A stretch of 64,000 nt of DNA from Mesorhizobium sp. (GTDB taxonomy: Bacteria > Pseudomonadota > Alphaproteobacteria > Rhizobiales > Rhizobiaceae), in the NCBI GenBank assembly GCA_004017275.1, contig SAKE01000004.1, forward strand, positions 124,001 to 188,000. Direction: 5' to 3'. The notes under the pieces were generated by a model that searched no databases, was not told the origin of the DNA, and saw nothing but the letters and a program-made list of their open reading frames with translations. The translations under genes were made by a program, and so were the position numbers. Below are positions 27,168-35,728 of this stretch, piece by piece. Each line of letters begins with the position of its first letter. Position 1 is the stretch's first letter.

Positions 27168-27199
27168 AAACCCGAACGGCGGACCCGAAAATCCGCCGT
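27168..27199 (-). terminator. Weak terminator after the first omp gene
   Basis: Stem ACGGCGGA / TCCGCCGT (27176-27199) with an eight-base loop, followed on the minus strand by TCGGGTTTG. Positioned 25 bases after the stop codon. Confidence 0.5.
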
Positions 27200-27224
27200 C
27201 TGTGTTTCGTGCTTGCCGTAGCTA

Positions 27225-27989
27225 CTACCAAAGATCGTAGCGCAGCCCGAGCTTGACCTGATGGTTGCTGATCCCCTTGTGAACCGGAAAGGAGGTCAGG
27301 CTTTCGGCCGTCACATATTCGGCGTCGGGGGCGGAAAAGTACTGATAGCCCAGATCGACGGAAACATTCTTGGACACCTGATAGGCAAGGCCCGCATTCA
27401 ACGTATAGGCCAGGGAGTACTTGGTCTTGTCGTCGTTCATGACGAAATCATCGGTGTCGTCGCCATTGGCGGTGGAATAGTTCGCCGAAAGCTTCCGCGT
27501 GCTGCGGACAAACCCGATACCGGCGCCGAGATAGGGCGTGATCCCGACATAGGTGCCAAGATCGACATAGCCGTTGAGAATGCCCGAGAAGGCATAGTTC
27601 TTCAGCGATGCTGATGCCACGGTTGGCTCTGCCGCAGTCGCGCTATCGTCATAGCCGACGCTGATCTTGTTGCCGGGCAGATAGCCGAGGTTGAGATCGG
27701 CACGCAGATAATCGTTGAAATGGTAGCCGAAGCCGATGCTGGCAAAGATGGGGTCTTCCTTGTTGCTGAAGCTTGCCGGTGTGAAGGCGAAATCCTCATC
27801 GTCGAAGCTTTTCTGGGCCAGATAGGAAACATCGCCGCGCAGATACCAGCCGGAACCGACCTCTACCGGGACGTAGTCGGGCGCCTGGTCGACATAGATC
27901 GGCGGGTCATAGTCGGCGGCATGCACGGGCGTCAGCGGCAACAGGGCTAATGCACCGAATGCCAGCGCCATACGCGAAATGAGTGTCAT
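27225..27989 (-). CDS. Omp25/RopB-like outer-membrane beta-barrel protein
   Basis: 254 residues. Signal peptide MTLISRMALAFGALALLPLT, cleavage after VHA. Then an eight-stranded porin-like barrel: GWYLRGDVSYLAQ, GYHFNDYLRADLNLGYLPG, YVDLGTYVGITPYLGAGIGF, and ending VKLGLRYDLW with a terminal aromatic, as required for barrel insertion. This is the rhizobial/Brucella surface protein group. The start at 27989 gives the signal peptide. The next omp gene on the same strand is a divergent paralogue. Confidence 0.88.
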   Translation of the reverse strand: MTLISRMALAFGALALLPLTPVHAADYDPPIYVDQAPDYVPVEVGSGWYLRGDVSYLAQKSFDDEDFAFTPASFSNKEDPIFASIGFGYHFNDYLRADLNLGYLPGNKISVGYDDSATAAEPTVASASLKNYAFSGILNGYVDLGTYVGITPYLGAGIGFVRSTRKLSANYSTANGDDTDDFVMNDDKTKYSLAYTLNAGLAYQVSKNVSVDLGYQYFSAPDAEYVTAESLTSFPVHKGISNHQVKLGLRYDLW

Positions 27990-28069
27990 GGTCCCCGGAC
28001 TCCCGAATTTGGCGCCGCCAGCAAGTGCAACGGCAGCCATCGTTTCAGGAAGCATTGTTAACCATAGTG

Positions 28070-28085
28070 GTTAAGTGGCAGTTAA
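28070..28085 (-). promoter_or_regulatory. Consensus CtrA box upstream of first omp gene
   Basis: Minus strand TTAA-CTGCCAC-TTAAC, an exact TTAA-N7-TTAAC, about 80 bases before the start codon. A further TTAACCAT half-site is on the + strand at 28058-28065. Confidence 0.65.
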
Positions 28086-28144
28086 GGATAACAGGGCGTT
28101 AGCGAATTCATTTACGGCAGAGTTTTCATCGCAGTCGGCCCAAG

Positions 28145-28178
28145 CGAAAACCGCCCGGCTGATGCCGGGCGGTTCGCG
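28145..28178 (-). terminator. Rho-independent terminator after second omp gene
   Basis: Stem AACCGCCCGGC / GCCGGGCGGTT with loop TGAT (28149-28174); on the minus strand the 3' side runs into TTTTCGC. It lies 26 bases after the stop codon at 28201. Confidence 0.85.
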
Positions 28179-28200
28179 AAAATCTCAAGCAATACAGATG

Positions 28201-29037
28201 TTACTTGGTGTAGATCGGCTCGGGTTCGGGCTGGTAGGCGACGACCGGTGCGGCGCAACCATTGTTGCCGCCGAATTGGTAACGCAGGCCACCGCGCACT
28301 TCGTGCGTGTTGATGCCACGGTCGAAGCCGGGGCCGGCGCTGCTCACGTCCCATTCGAACATGCGGCCGCCCTGGATGTGGCTGAAGCGATAGCCGGCAT
28401 CGAGGATGATCTTGTCGGTCAGGCAGTACGAAGCGCCGGCCATCAGCGCGTAGGCGAAGCGCCAGTTGGACGCTCCCGGATTGGTTTCGGTGGTGTTCGG
28501 GTCGTAGACCGTATCCCACTTGACGCGCGCACCGCCGATACCGGCGCCGACGTAAGGCGTGATGCCATGATAGGTGCCGAGATCGACATAGGCATTGGCA
28601 AGCAGCAGCAGGGCGCTCATTTTCGACACTTCGGTCGATGTTCCGTTGATATCCGAGGTGCCGCCGTCGAAGTTCGATTTGAACCAGTAGTCGGCGGTCA
28701 GATCGGTACGGAAGTAGTCGTTGACCTTGTAGCCGACGCCGGCGCCGAGCGAGAAACCGCCCTTGAGCTTGCCGAAATCGAAACTTCTGGTGCCGGGCGT
28801 GACTATACAATTACAGGGATCGAGAGTGTAGGTCATATAGTCGATGCCGCGCACGGTCGACTTGTGATAGTCGATGTCGCCGCGGATGTACCAGCCGCCG
28901 ACTTCGACCGGCTGCTCGTAGACGGCCTGAGGCGGAGCCTCCTCGACCATCGGTTCCTGCAGGTCGGCTGCGAACACCGGCCCTGCGAGGCCCGCGAACA
29001 GTAAGGCGAGCAGGGCCTTTCTTGCTGTATTGAACAT
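28201..29037 (-). CDS. Omp25-like outer-membrane beta-barrel protein
   Basis: 278 residues. Signal peptide (MFNTARKALLALLFAGLAGP, cleavage after VFA). Barrel strands are visible as GWYIRGDIDYHKS, GYKVNDYFRTDLTADYWF and YVDLGTYHGITPYVGAGIGG. It ends with a proline/glutamate-rich tail (AYQPEPEPIYTK). Shares the YVDLGTYxGITPYxGAGIG block with the neighbouring omp gene, so the two are paralogues. The ATG at 29037 has AGGGG eight bases upstream; a GTG nine bases earlier is possible. Confidence 0.87.
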   Translation of the reverse strand: MFNTARKALLALLFAGLAGPVFAADLQEPMVEEAPPQAVYEQPVEVGGWYIRGDIDYHKSTVRGIDYMTYTLDPCNCIVTPGTRSFDFGKLKGGFSLGAGVGYKVNDYFRTDLTADYWFKSNFDGGTSDINGTSTEVSKMSALLLLANAYVDLGTYHGITPYVGAGIGGARVKWDTVYDPNTTETNPGASNWRFAYALMAGASYCLTDKIILDAGYRFSHIQGGRMFEWDVSSAGPGFDRGINTHEVRGGLRYQFGGNNGCAAPVVAYQPEPEPIYTK

Positions 29038-29120
29038 GCTTGTCACCCCTGAGAAGCTCGGAACGGCGAATCCGCCCGAAATACGATTGGCTTTCAGTCG
29101 TGGATAATGAATAGCAAAGG

Positions 29121-29136
29121 TTAAAAGGCGTTTAAC
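29121..29136 (-). promoter_or_regulatory. Consensus CtrA box upstream of second omp gene
   Basis: TTAA (29121-29124), seven bases, TTAAC (29132-29136), an exact match to TTAA-N7-TTAAC on the + strand, about 85 bases before the start codon. A further TTAACC lies at 29144-29149. Confidence 0.65.
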
Positions 29137-29215
29137 CTTGTTGCTTAACCACGAATCTCGAAACTTTCAGGGATCGGTGCGCGGTTTCCGGAACCCTGGA
29201 GCACCCGCTGGCCAA

Positions 29216-29250
29216 CGAAAAAAGCCCGCCGAAAGGGCGAGCTTTGAACC
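29216..29250 (-). terminator. Terminator after glmM
   Basis: Minus strand AAGCTCGCCC / GGCGGGCTT stem around TTTC, followed by TTTTTTCG. It lies about 45 bases after the glmM stop. Confidence 0.75.
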
Positions 29251-29292
29251 GGTGAATGCGCGCGGGGGCGACGCCCTTGCGAGGCGCAGGGA

Positions 29293-30645
29293 TTAGGCGG
29301 CGCTGCGCGTTTCCGAGATGACTTCGACGATGCCGTTGACGACGGACTCCACCAGTTGCGGGTCGTCGCCCTCGGCCATGACGCGGATCAGCGGCTCTGT
29401 GCCCGATGGTCGGATAACCAGCCGCCCGGCCTTGCCGAGGCGGTGACGGGCGTCTTCGATGGCTGCCTTGACGGGCGGTTCCTCGAGCGGCTTGCCGCCC
29501 GAAATATGGACGTTCTTGAGAAGCTGCGGCACCGGTTCGAATTTCTTCGACAATTCGCTGACCGGCCGGCCCTGTCGCTTGATGCAGGCAAGCACCTGCA
29601 GCGCCGAAACGAGGCCGTCGCCGGTGGTCGAAAAGTCGGACAGCACGATATGGCCCGATTGTTCGCCGCCGACATTGAGCCCATGCGCGCGCATATGCTC
29701 GACGACATAACGGTCGCCGACCTTGGTGCGATGCAATTGCAGCTTCATGTCGCCGAGGAAGCGTTCGAGGCCGAGATTGGACATCACGGTCGAGACGACA
29801 CCGCCCCCGGCAAGCCGCCCGCTCTGGTGCCAGGATTCGGCGATCAGCGCCATGATCTGGTCGCCATCGACGATCGCGCCGTTTTCATCGACGATGACGA
29901 CGCGATCGGCATCGCCGTCGAGCGCGATGCCGATGTCGGCGCGCACTTCGTGCACCTTCTTCTGCAGGCCGGCGGGATGGGTCGAGCCGCATTCCTTGTT
30001 GATGTTGAAGCCGTTGGGCTCGACATTGATGGCGACGACTTCGGCGCCCAGTTCCCACAGCGCCTCGGGCGCCACCTTATAGGCCGCGCCATTGGCGCAA
30101 TCGACGACGATCCTCAAGCCCGAGAGTGACATCGAGCGCGGCAAGGTGCGCTTGGCGAATTCGATGTAGCGGTCATGGACGCCATCGACGCGCTTGGCGC
30201 GGCCAAGCCCGTCGGAATCGGCGAGCGCCAGTTCGATATCCTTGTCGAGCATGCTCTCGATGCGCTCCTCGATCTCGTCGGAGAGCTTGTAGCCATCGGG
30301 TCCGAACAGCTTGATGCCGTTGTCGTAATAGGGGTTATGCGAGGCCGAGATCATGACGCCGATATCGGCGCGCAGCGAACGCACCAGCATGGCGACCGCC
30401 GGCGTCGGGATCGGGCCGAGCAGGAATACGTCCATGCCGGCGGCACAGAGACCGGCGACCATCGCATTCTCGATCATATAGCCGGAAAGTCTGGTGTCTT
30501 TGCCGAGCACGACACGATGACGGTGGCTGCCGCGCTGGAAGGAGAGGCCGGCGGCCATGCCGACCCGCATCGCGATTTCCGCGGTCATCGGAAACTTGTT
30601 GGCGCGCCCGCGAATGCCGTCCGTGCCGAAATAATTCCCTGCCAT
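29293..30645 (-). CDS. glmM: Phosphoglucosamine mutase
   Basis: 450 residues. Converts glucosamine-6-phosphate to glucosamine-1-phosphate for UDP-GlcNAc (peptidoglycan, LPS). Catalytic serine motif [14 protein letters not shown], metal-binding DGDADR, sugar loop GGEQSGH and the C-terminal phosphate loop [15 protein letters not shown] are all present. The start [13 protein letters not shown] is the family N-terminus. In related genomes glmM follows ftsH; here a gene on the other strand separates them. Confidence 0.96.
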   Translation of the reverse strand: MAGNYFGTDGIRGRANKFPMTAEIAMRVGMAAGLSFQRGSHRHRVVLGKDTRLSGYMIENAMVAGLCAAGMDVFLLGPIPTPAVAMLVRSLRADIGVMISASHNPYYDNGIKLFGPDGYKLSDEIEERIESMLDKDIELALADSDGLGRAKRVDGVHDRYIEFAKRTLPRSMSLSGLRIVVDCANGAAYKVAPEALWELGAEVVAINVEPNGFNINKECGSTHPAGLQKKVHEVRADIGIALDGDADRVVIVDENGAIVDGDQIMALIAESWHQSGRLAGGGVVSTVMSNLGLERFLGDMKLQLHRTKVGDRYVVEHMRAHGLNVGGEQSGHIVLSDFSTTGDGLVSALQVLACIKRQGRPVSELSKKFEPVPQLLKNVHISGGKPLEEPPVKAAIEDARHRLGKAGRLVIRPSGTEPLIRVMAEGDDPQLVESVVNGIVEVISETRSAA

Positions 30646-31013
30646 TCTAGCCCGTTTCCTCAACGTTTCTTCCCCGGCACGTCATGCCACAATTGGCCGG
30701 GGCGCTATGATCACATTGTGTGATTATATGTTACCAATCCTTAGAAAATCATTGTTGTGCACCGCACACAACATGGCTGCAACCTAGCATGCCGAGACTG
30801 CCATGCTGCAATATACAAGTCATGCGAGCCTTTCAGCGCAGATGCATCTGGAAAATCTTGCTCTGAAGCCGGCAACGGGCAACGATTTCATCACCTTATC
30901 GGGAGAAGCCGGCTTCCGGTGATATATACGCCACTTAGCATCTGGCGCAACCGACCGTTGAGCGTTATTGATTTGCAGGGACGTATCATGGGCTGCTGCA
31001 ACGGAGAAACGCT
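30646..31013. other. Divergent intergenic region with two operator-like palindromes
   Basis: 368 bases between glmM and the cysteine-repeat gene. Palindromes TCACA-TTG-TGTGA (30711-30723) and TGTTGTG-N7-CACAACA (30753-30773) lie within 63 bases of each other. They look like regulator-binding sites, but no protein can be assigned. No gene was recognised. Confidence 0.5.
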
Positions 31014-31850
31014 ATGCTCATCCACCGACTTGCCACTTTGACCGGCCTCGCCGTCGCGGCCTTGTTCCTGGCCGCGCCAGCCAACGCACTGACGATGGCC
31101 GAGTGCAGTACGAAGTACAACGCCGCCAAGGACGCGGGGACACTTGCCGGGGCGACCTGGAACCAGTTCCGCAAGGCCCAGTGCGGCACCGACGCCGCCG
31201 CGACGACCGACGCCAAGCCAGCCGATACCAAGAAGGCTGCCGAGACGAAACCTGCCAAAGCGGCCAAGGCAGCCGCCGCGGCGGACGACAGCACGGCCAA
31301 GGGCCTGACGGCAAAGGAATGCAGCACCAAGTATCAGGCGGCGAAGGCTGCCGGCACGCTGAACGGCATGAAGTGGAACGACTTCCGCAAATCCGAATGC
31401 GCCGCCGGTGCATCCGCTGCTGCCGACACCAAGCCGGCAACCACCAAGGCCGCCGCGGCTCCCGCCGACGGCAAGGGTCTGAGCATGGCCGAATGCAGCA
31501 CCAAGTACCAGGCCGCCAAGACGGCCAACACGCTGAAAGGCATGAAGTGGAACGACTTCCGCAAGACCGAATGCGGCGCCGGCGCCTCGGATGACGACAC
31601 CGTGCCCGCCGCCGACGAGGCGAGCTACACCAAGGAGCCGGCGAAGCCGACGACGGCTGCGCCCAAGGGCGTCACTTTCCCGTCTGCGATCTCGCCGAAA
31701 TATGCCAGCGAGACGCCCGGAAAAGGCCGCATGCATACTTGCCTCGACCAGTACTACGCCCTCAAGGATGCCAATGCGCTTGGCGGCCTGAAGTGGATCC
31801 AGAAGGGCGGCGGCTTCTACAGCCTGTGCAACGCCAAGCTGAAGAGCTGA
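31014..31850 (+). CDS. Secreted protein with four cysteine-pair repeats, function unknown
   Basis: 278 residues. Signal peptide MLIHRLATLTGLAVAALFLA, cleavage after ANA. Three near-identical 31-32-residue units (about 27-57, 98-129, 157-187) follow the pattern MAECSTKYQAAK.A.TL.GMKWNDFRK.EC. Each has two cysteines 26 residues apart. A fourth diverged unit is at 240-272 (CLDQYYALKDANALGGLKW...LC). Linkers are Ala/Lys/Thr-rich and disordered. In the periplasm each unit probably closes a disulphide. No enzymatic motif is seen. Flanked by its own promoter region and a strong terminator. Confidence 0.85.
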   Translation: MLIHRLATLTGLAVAALFLAAPANALTMAECSTKYNAAKDAGTLAGATWNQFRKAQCGTDAAATTDAKPADTKKAAETKPAKAAKAAAAADDSTAKGLTAKECSTKYQAAKAAGTLNGMKWNDFRKSECAAGASAAADTKPATTKAAAAPADGKGLSMAECSTKYQAAKTANTLKGMKWNDFRKTECGAGASDDDTVPAADEASYTKEPAKPTTAAPKGVTFPSAISPKYASETPGKGRMHTCLDQYYALKDANALGGLKWIQKGGGFYSLCNAKLKS

Positions 31851-31874
31851 GCGACAACAGCATCTGAACAAGAA

Positions 31875-31910
31875 AAGGCCCGCGAGCCGCAAGGTTCGCG
31901 GGCTTTTTTC
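31875..31910 (+). terminator. Rho-independent terminator after cysteine-repeat gene
   Basis: Stem GCCCGCGAGCC / GGTTCGCGGGC, loop GCAA, then a six-T run. A textbook structure, about 27 bases after the stop. Confidence 0.92.
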
Positions 31911-31949
31911 ATGTTCACTTTGCCGAGCGGACGAGTCCGCCCTCGTTTG

Positions 31950-32130
31950 GCGCTGCCCCTCACCTGCCTACCGGCATCCTCTCCCCGTATAGTGACGGGG
32001 AGAGGGCGCTGTCATCCGCGATTTCGCCAATCGTCAATGCTGCAAGAAGAATGCCGGCGGGGCGGCTAATCCCTTCTCCCCGTCACTATACGGGGAGAAG
32101 GTGCCGGCAGGCGGATGAGGGGCGGCACCT
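31950..32130. repeat. Large inverted repeat, RIME-like
   Basis: Left arm about 31950-32006 and right arm about 32071-32130 match in inverse orientation over some 55 bases (blocks GCCCCTCA, CCTxCCGGCA, CTCCCCGTATAGTGACGGGG). Each arm also holds its own CTCCCCGT / ACGGGGAG hairpin. The layout recalls Rhizobium intergenic mosaic elements. It sits between two converging genes with separate terminators. Confidence 0.85.
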
Positions 32131-32181
32131 ACTTCAACAATTGAGGCCACCTTGGAGCGGAGCAGATCGCCAGCAAGCGCC

Positions 32182-32218
32182 CCAACAAAAACGCCGCGGG
32201 CAGAGTCGCGGCGTTTCT
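32182..32218 (-). terminator. Terminator after ftsH
   Basis: Stem AAACGCCGCG / CGCGGCGTTT (32189-32216), and on the minus strand a TTTTTG tail. It lies 25 bases after the ftsH stop. Confidence 0.8.
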
Positions 32219-32242
32219 GAAAATCAATCGGCCAGGTCGAAC

Positions 32243-34171
32243 TCAGCTCGATGGCTGCGGTTCCATGCCGCCTTCGGGCTCGGGACCCTTCTTGCGCCGG
32301 CCGCCGGACTTCGGCACGGCCGAGCCACGGCTGGGCGGCGTGTCGTCGCCGAGGTCGCGGGAAGGCTTCTGGCCGGCAATCAACTGCTTGATCTCCTCGC
32401 CGGACAGCGTCTCGTATTCCAGCAGGCCCTGCGCCAGCGCGATCCATTCCTTCTTCTTCTTGGTCAGGATGGACTTCGCGGTCGAGTAGGCCTCGTCGAT
32501 CAGGCGGCGCACTTCGGCGTCGATGATCTGCGCGGTCTCTTCCGAGACGTTCTGCGTGCGCGCCACCGAATGGCCGAGGAACACTTCTTCCTGGTTGTCG
32601 CCATAGGCAACATGGCCGAGCTTGTCGGAAAAGCCCCAGCGCGTAACCATGGCGCGCGCCAGCTTGGTCGCCTGCTCTATGTCGGAGGAGGCGCCCGAGG
32701 TGATATTTTCCTTGCCGAACTTGAACTCCTCGGCGACACGGCCACCCATCATGATGGCGAGACGCGAGATCATGTATTTGTAGCTCATCGAATAGCGGTC
32801 GCCTTCCGGCAACTGCATGACCATGCCGAGCGCCCGGCCACGCGGGATGATGGTGGCCTTGTGCAGCGGGTCGGCCGACGGCACGTTGAGCGCGAGAATG
32901 GCGTGACCGGCCTCGTGATAAGCGGTCAGTTCCTTCTCGGCCTGGGTCATCGCCGACGAGCGGCGCTCGGCGCCCATCATGATCTTGTCCTTGGCGTCCT
33001 CGAACTCGGCCATGGTGACGAGACGCTTGTTGCGCCGCGCCGCCATCAGTGCCGATTCATTGACGAGGTTCATCAGATCGGCGCCGGAGAAGCCCGGCGT
33101 GCCGCGTGCGACGACCTTGAGGTCAACATTGGGGGCCAGCGGCACGTTGCGCACATGCACCTTGAGGATCTTCTCGCGGCCGACAATGTCGGGGTTCGGC
33201 ACCACGACCTGACGGTCGAAACGGCCCGGACGCAACAGCGCAGGATCGAGCACGTCGGGCCGGTTGGTGGCGGCGATCAGGATGATGCTTTCGTTGGATT
33301 CGAAGCCATCCATCTCGACCAGCAACTGGTTCAGCGTCTGCTCGCGTTCGTCGTTACCGCCGCCGAGGCCAGCGCCACGATGGCGGCCGACGGCGTCGAT
33401 TTCGTCGATGAAGATAATGCAGGGCGCATTCTTCTTGGCCTGGTCGAACATGTCGCGAACGCGGCTGGCACCGACGCCGACGAACATCTCGACGAAGTCT
33501 GAACCGGAAATGGTGAAGAACGGCACGTTGGCTTCGCCGGCGACCGAGCGGGCGAGCAGCGTCTTGCCGGTTCCCGGAGGACCGACGAGCAGCACGCCGC
33601 GCGGAATTTTGCCGCCGAGCCGCTGGAACTTCTGCGGATCGCGCAGGAACTCGACGATCTCTTCCAGATCTTCCTTGGCTTCGTCGACGCCGGCAACGTC
33701 CTGGAAGGTGACGCGGCCATGCGCCTCGGTGAGCAGCTTGGCCTTCGACTTGCCGAAGCCCATGGCGCGCCCGGAGCCGGACTGCATCTGGCGCATGAAG
33801 AATATCCAGACGCCCAGGATGAGGATCATCGGCAGCCATGAGATCAGATAGCCGAACAGCGAATTGGAACCGTCGGTCTCAGGCCGCGCGTTGATGGTGA
33901 CGTTCTTGTCCTGCAGTCGCGAGACCAGTGACGGATCGCCGGGCGAATAGGTCTGGAAGCCGCTGGCATTGTCGGTGTAGGTGCCGGTGATGCGGGCGCC
34001 CGCAATGGTCACTGTCTTGACCCGGCCAGCCCCCACGTCCTGCAGAAACTGCGAATATGGCACATCGCTGGAAGCCCCTCGCGTCTGCGGCGTCTGGAAC
34101 AGATTGAACAGGGCGATGAGCAGGACCGCTATGATCGCCCAGAGCGCGAGGTTGCGATAGTTCGGATTCAT
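32243..34171 (-). CDS. ftsH: ATP-dependent zinc metalloprotease FtsH
   Basis: 642 residues, standard length. Two N-terminal membrane segments ([38 protein letters not shown]) flank a periplasmic domain. AAA module: [17 protein letters not shown], and SRH region [17 protein letters not shown]. Protease zinc motif HEAGH. Degrades membrane and short-lived cytoplasmic proteins, including RpoH and LpxC in other bacteria. The start [11 protein letters not shown] is the alphaproteobacterial form. Downstream of tilS on the same strand. Confidence 0.97.
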   Translation of the reverse strand: MNPNYRNLALWAIIAVLLIALFNLFQTPQTRGASSDVPYSQFLQDVGAGRVKTVTIAGARITGTYTDNASGFQTYSPGDPSLVSRLQDKNVTINARPETDGSNSLFGYLISWLPMILILGVWIFFMRQMQSGSGRAMGFGKSKAKLLTEAHGRVTFQDVAGVDEAKEDLEEIVEFLRDPQKFQRLGGKIPRGVLLVGPPGTGKTLLARSVAGEANVPFFTISGSDFVEMFVGVGASRVRDMFDQAKKNAPCIIFIDEIDAVGRHRGAGLGGGNDEREQTLNQLLVEMDGFESNESIILIAATNRPDVLDPALLRPGRFDRQVVVPNPDIVGREKILKVHVRNVPLAPNVDLKVVARGTPGFSGADLMNLVNESALMAARRNKRLVTMAEFEDAKDKIMMGAERRSSAMTQAEKELTAYHEAGHAILALNVPSADPLHKATIIPRGRALGMVMQLPEGDRYSMSYKYMISRLAIMMGGRVAEEFKFGKENITSGASSDIEQATKLARAMVTRWGFSDKLGHVAYGDNQEEVFLGHSVARTQNVSEETAQIIDAEVRRLIDEAYSTAKSILTKKKKEWIALAQGLLEYETLSGEEIKQLIAGQKPSRDLGDDTPPSRGSAVPKSGGRRKKGPEPEGGMEPQPSS

Positions 34172-34296
34172 CAATTGTCCCGTTGGCGTCCGCAAGGCGG
34201 ACACGCATCATGAGAGGAAACTTGCGCCTAACATAGGGAGAGCACCTCCCCTTGCCAAGCATAACAGCACGTCTCGGTTAAGCTTTCGCGCAACCA

Positions 34297-35670
34297 TCAA
34301 CCGGCACTGTGGCCGCTGAAAGGCAAGGAAGGGACCGGGGCCGCGCCAATCAGCCCGGCGACGGCCCGCGCCGGCGCAAGATCGAAGGACGGCAGGAAGC
34401 GGGCGAAGGGCGCGACGACCGGCCGCGCCTCGACCGCCTTTAGCGCCCGGCTTTCTCCCGGCAAACCAAGGCAATCACCGGCTTGCCACAACGCCGGCTC
34501 GGCGGCGAGCGCGGCCCGCATCAGGCTCGGCGGGGTTTTTTCCTTGCCCGGCGCCAACCGCTTGGCTGCGCCTGCGCCGAACGGCGCGATCAACAATGCG
34601 CCGCTGCTGTCGTTCAATGTGATGTGCCGGCGGCCATCCCATAGGGTGTCGTCGATGACGGCAGCGGCGGCGGGCAAGCCGCGCATCTCGCGGCGCAGGA
34701 AGATACCGGCGCGCCGGGAATCGACAACCGTCCGCGACAATGTGGCGCAAAGAAATCCGGCCTTCAGCTTGCCGAAAAGGGCCTCGCTGCGGGCCTGATC
34801 CGGCAAGAACGCGATTCCGCCGGTCGTGGCCAGCAGGATGCGCAATGCATAGACGGCCGCCCGCTCCTCGCCGGCGGAAAGCAGGCGCGGGTCGAGGCGG
34901 ATGAGGCCGATGGCTGGCTGGCTGCCGAAGCGATGGATCAAATCGGCGGCGCCGGCGCCAAGCTGCCTGCGCTCGGCGGCGGCCTGGCCGGCGAGCATCA
35001 ATGTGCCCTCCATAGAGTCGGCACTCTCGCCGGCAAGCGCGGCGCGTACACGCGGCCGCTCGAAAGCCTCGTCGATATTGGTTGGATCATCGGCCCAGCC
35101 GACATGTTCACGCCGCAAGAAATCGCGAAGCGCCGAGCGTCGCGTACCGAGAAGCGGGCGAACGATCCATTCGCGCCAGTCATAGAGAGTGGCCGGTGCC
35201 ATGCCGGCAAGCCCGCGGCCTGCCATTTCGGCAAACTCTCGGCCATCATCGCGCGCGTGCCGCATCAGCACCGTTTCCGCCTGGTCGTCGACGGTATGGC
35301 CGGTCAGGATCAGGCCGATGCCTTCCGCTTGCGCGGCCTCGGCCAATAGCCGGTAGCGCGCCTCCCGCGCCGCGGCGGGCAGACCGGTCGACGGCTTGGG
35401 ACCCGACCATGTCAGGATGCGGTGTGGAATTGCGCGCGCGGCGCACAGCTTCGCCACCCCCTGCGCTTCCGCTGCCGAACCCGGCCGCAAACCATGGTCG
35501 ATCGTCACCGCCAGCAGCTTGGTTGCCGGCGCCGTGCGGTCGAGATGATGTTTGAGAAGGAGGAGCAGGGCGGTCGAGTCGCTGCCGCCGGACACGGCCG
35601 CAACAGCGCCGCTGGTAAAATCGATATGCGAAAAAAGACTGGTCGAAAGATCAGGCTCGATGTCGAGCAT
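34297..35670 (-). CDS. tilS: tRNA(Ile)-lysidine synthetase
   Basis: 457 residues. Modifies C34 of the CAU-anticodon tRNA-Ile to lysidine. PP-loop SGGSDST near the N-terminus, LTGHTVDDQAETVLMRHARDDG and GTRRSALRDFL are TilS hallmarks. The start at 35670 (MLDIEPDLS) is chosen; the upstream open frame contains a palindromic repeat and no similarity. Essential in most bacteria. Order cpoB-tilS-ftsH is conserved in Rhizobiales. Confidence 0.94.
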   Translation of the reverse strand: MLDIEPDLSTSLFSHIDFTSGAVAAVSGGSDSTALLLLLKHHLDRTAPATKLLAVTIDHGLRPGSAAEAQGVAKLCAARAIPHRILTWSGPKPSTGLPAAAREARYRLLAEAAQAEGIGLILTGHTVDDQAETVLMRHARDDGREFAEMAGRGLAGMAPATLYDWREWIVRPLLGTRRSALRDFLRREHVGWADDPTNIDEAFERPRVRAALAGESADSMEGTLMLAGQAAAERRQLGAGAADLIHRFGSQPAIGLIRLDPRLLSAGEERAAVYALRILLATTGGIAFLPDQARSEALFGKLKAGFLCATLSRTVVDSRRAGIFLRREMRGLPAAAAVIDDTLWDGRRHITLNDSSGALLIAPFGAGAAKRLAPGKEKTPPSLMRAALAAEPALWQAGDCLGLPGESRALKAVEARPVVAPFARFLPSFDLAPARAVAGLIGAAPVPSLPFSGHSAG

Positions 35671-35672
35671 AG

Positions 35673-35720
35673 TGCATGTCGCCCAAAAGTGGTCCCGGAT
35701 TTTAGGACAACGACATGTAT
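35673..35720. repeat. Rhizobial CATGTCG palindromic repeat
   Basis: Arms CATGTCG (35675-35681) and CGACATG (35711-35717), inner blocks CCCAAAAGTGG and TTTTAGGACAA. It lies in the 58-base gap between cpoB and tilS, immediately before the tilS start, so it will be transcribed. A degenerate copy is at 6041-6090. Confidence 0.75.
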
Positions 35721-35728
35721 GACAAGGA

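Noticed and set aside
32051..33502. 483-residue open frame on the + strand opposite ftsH
   Set aside because: Covers the RIME-like repeat and ftsH antisense; no homology features.
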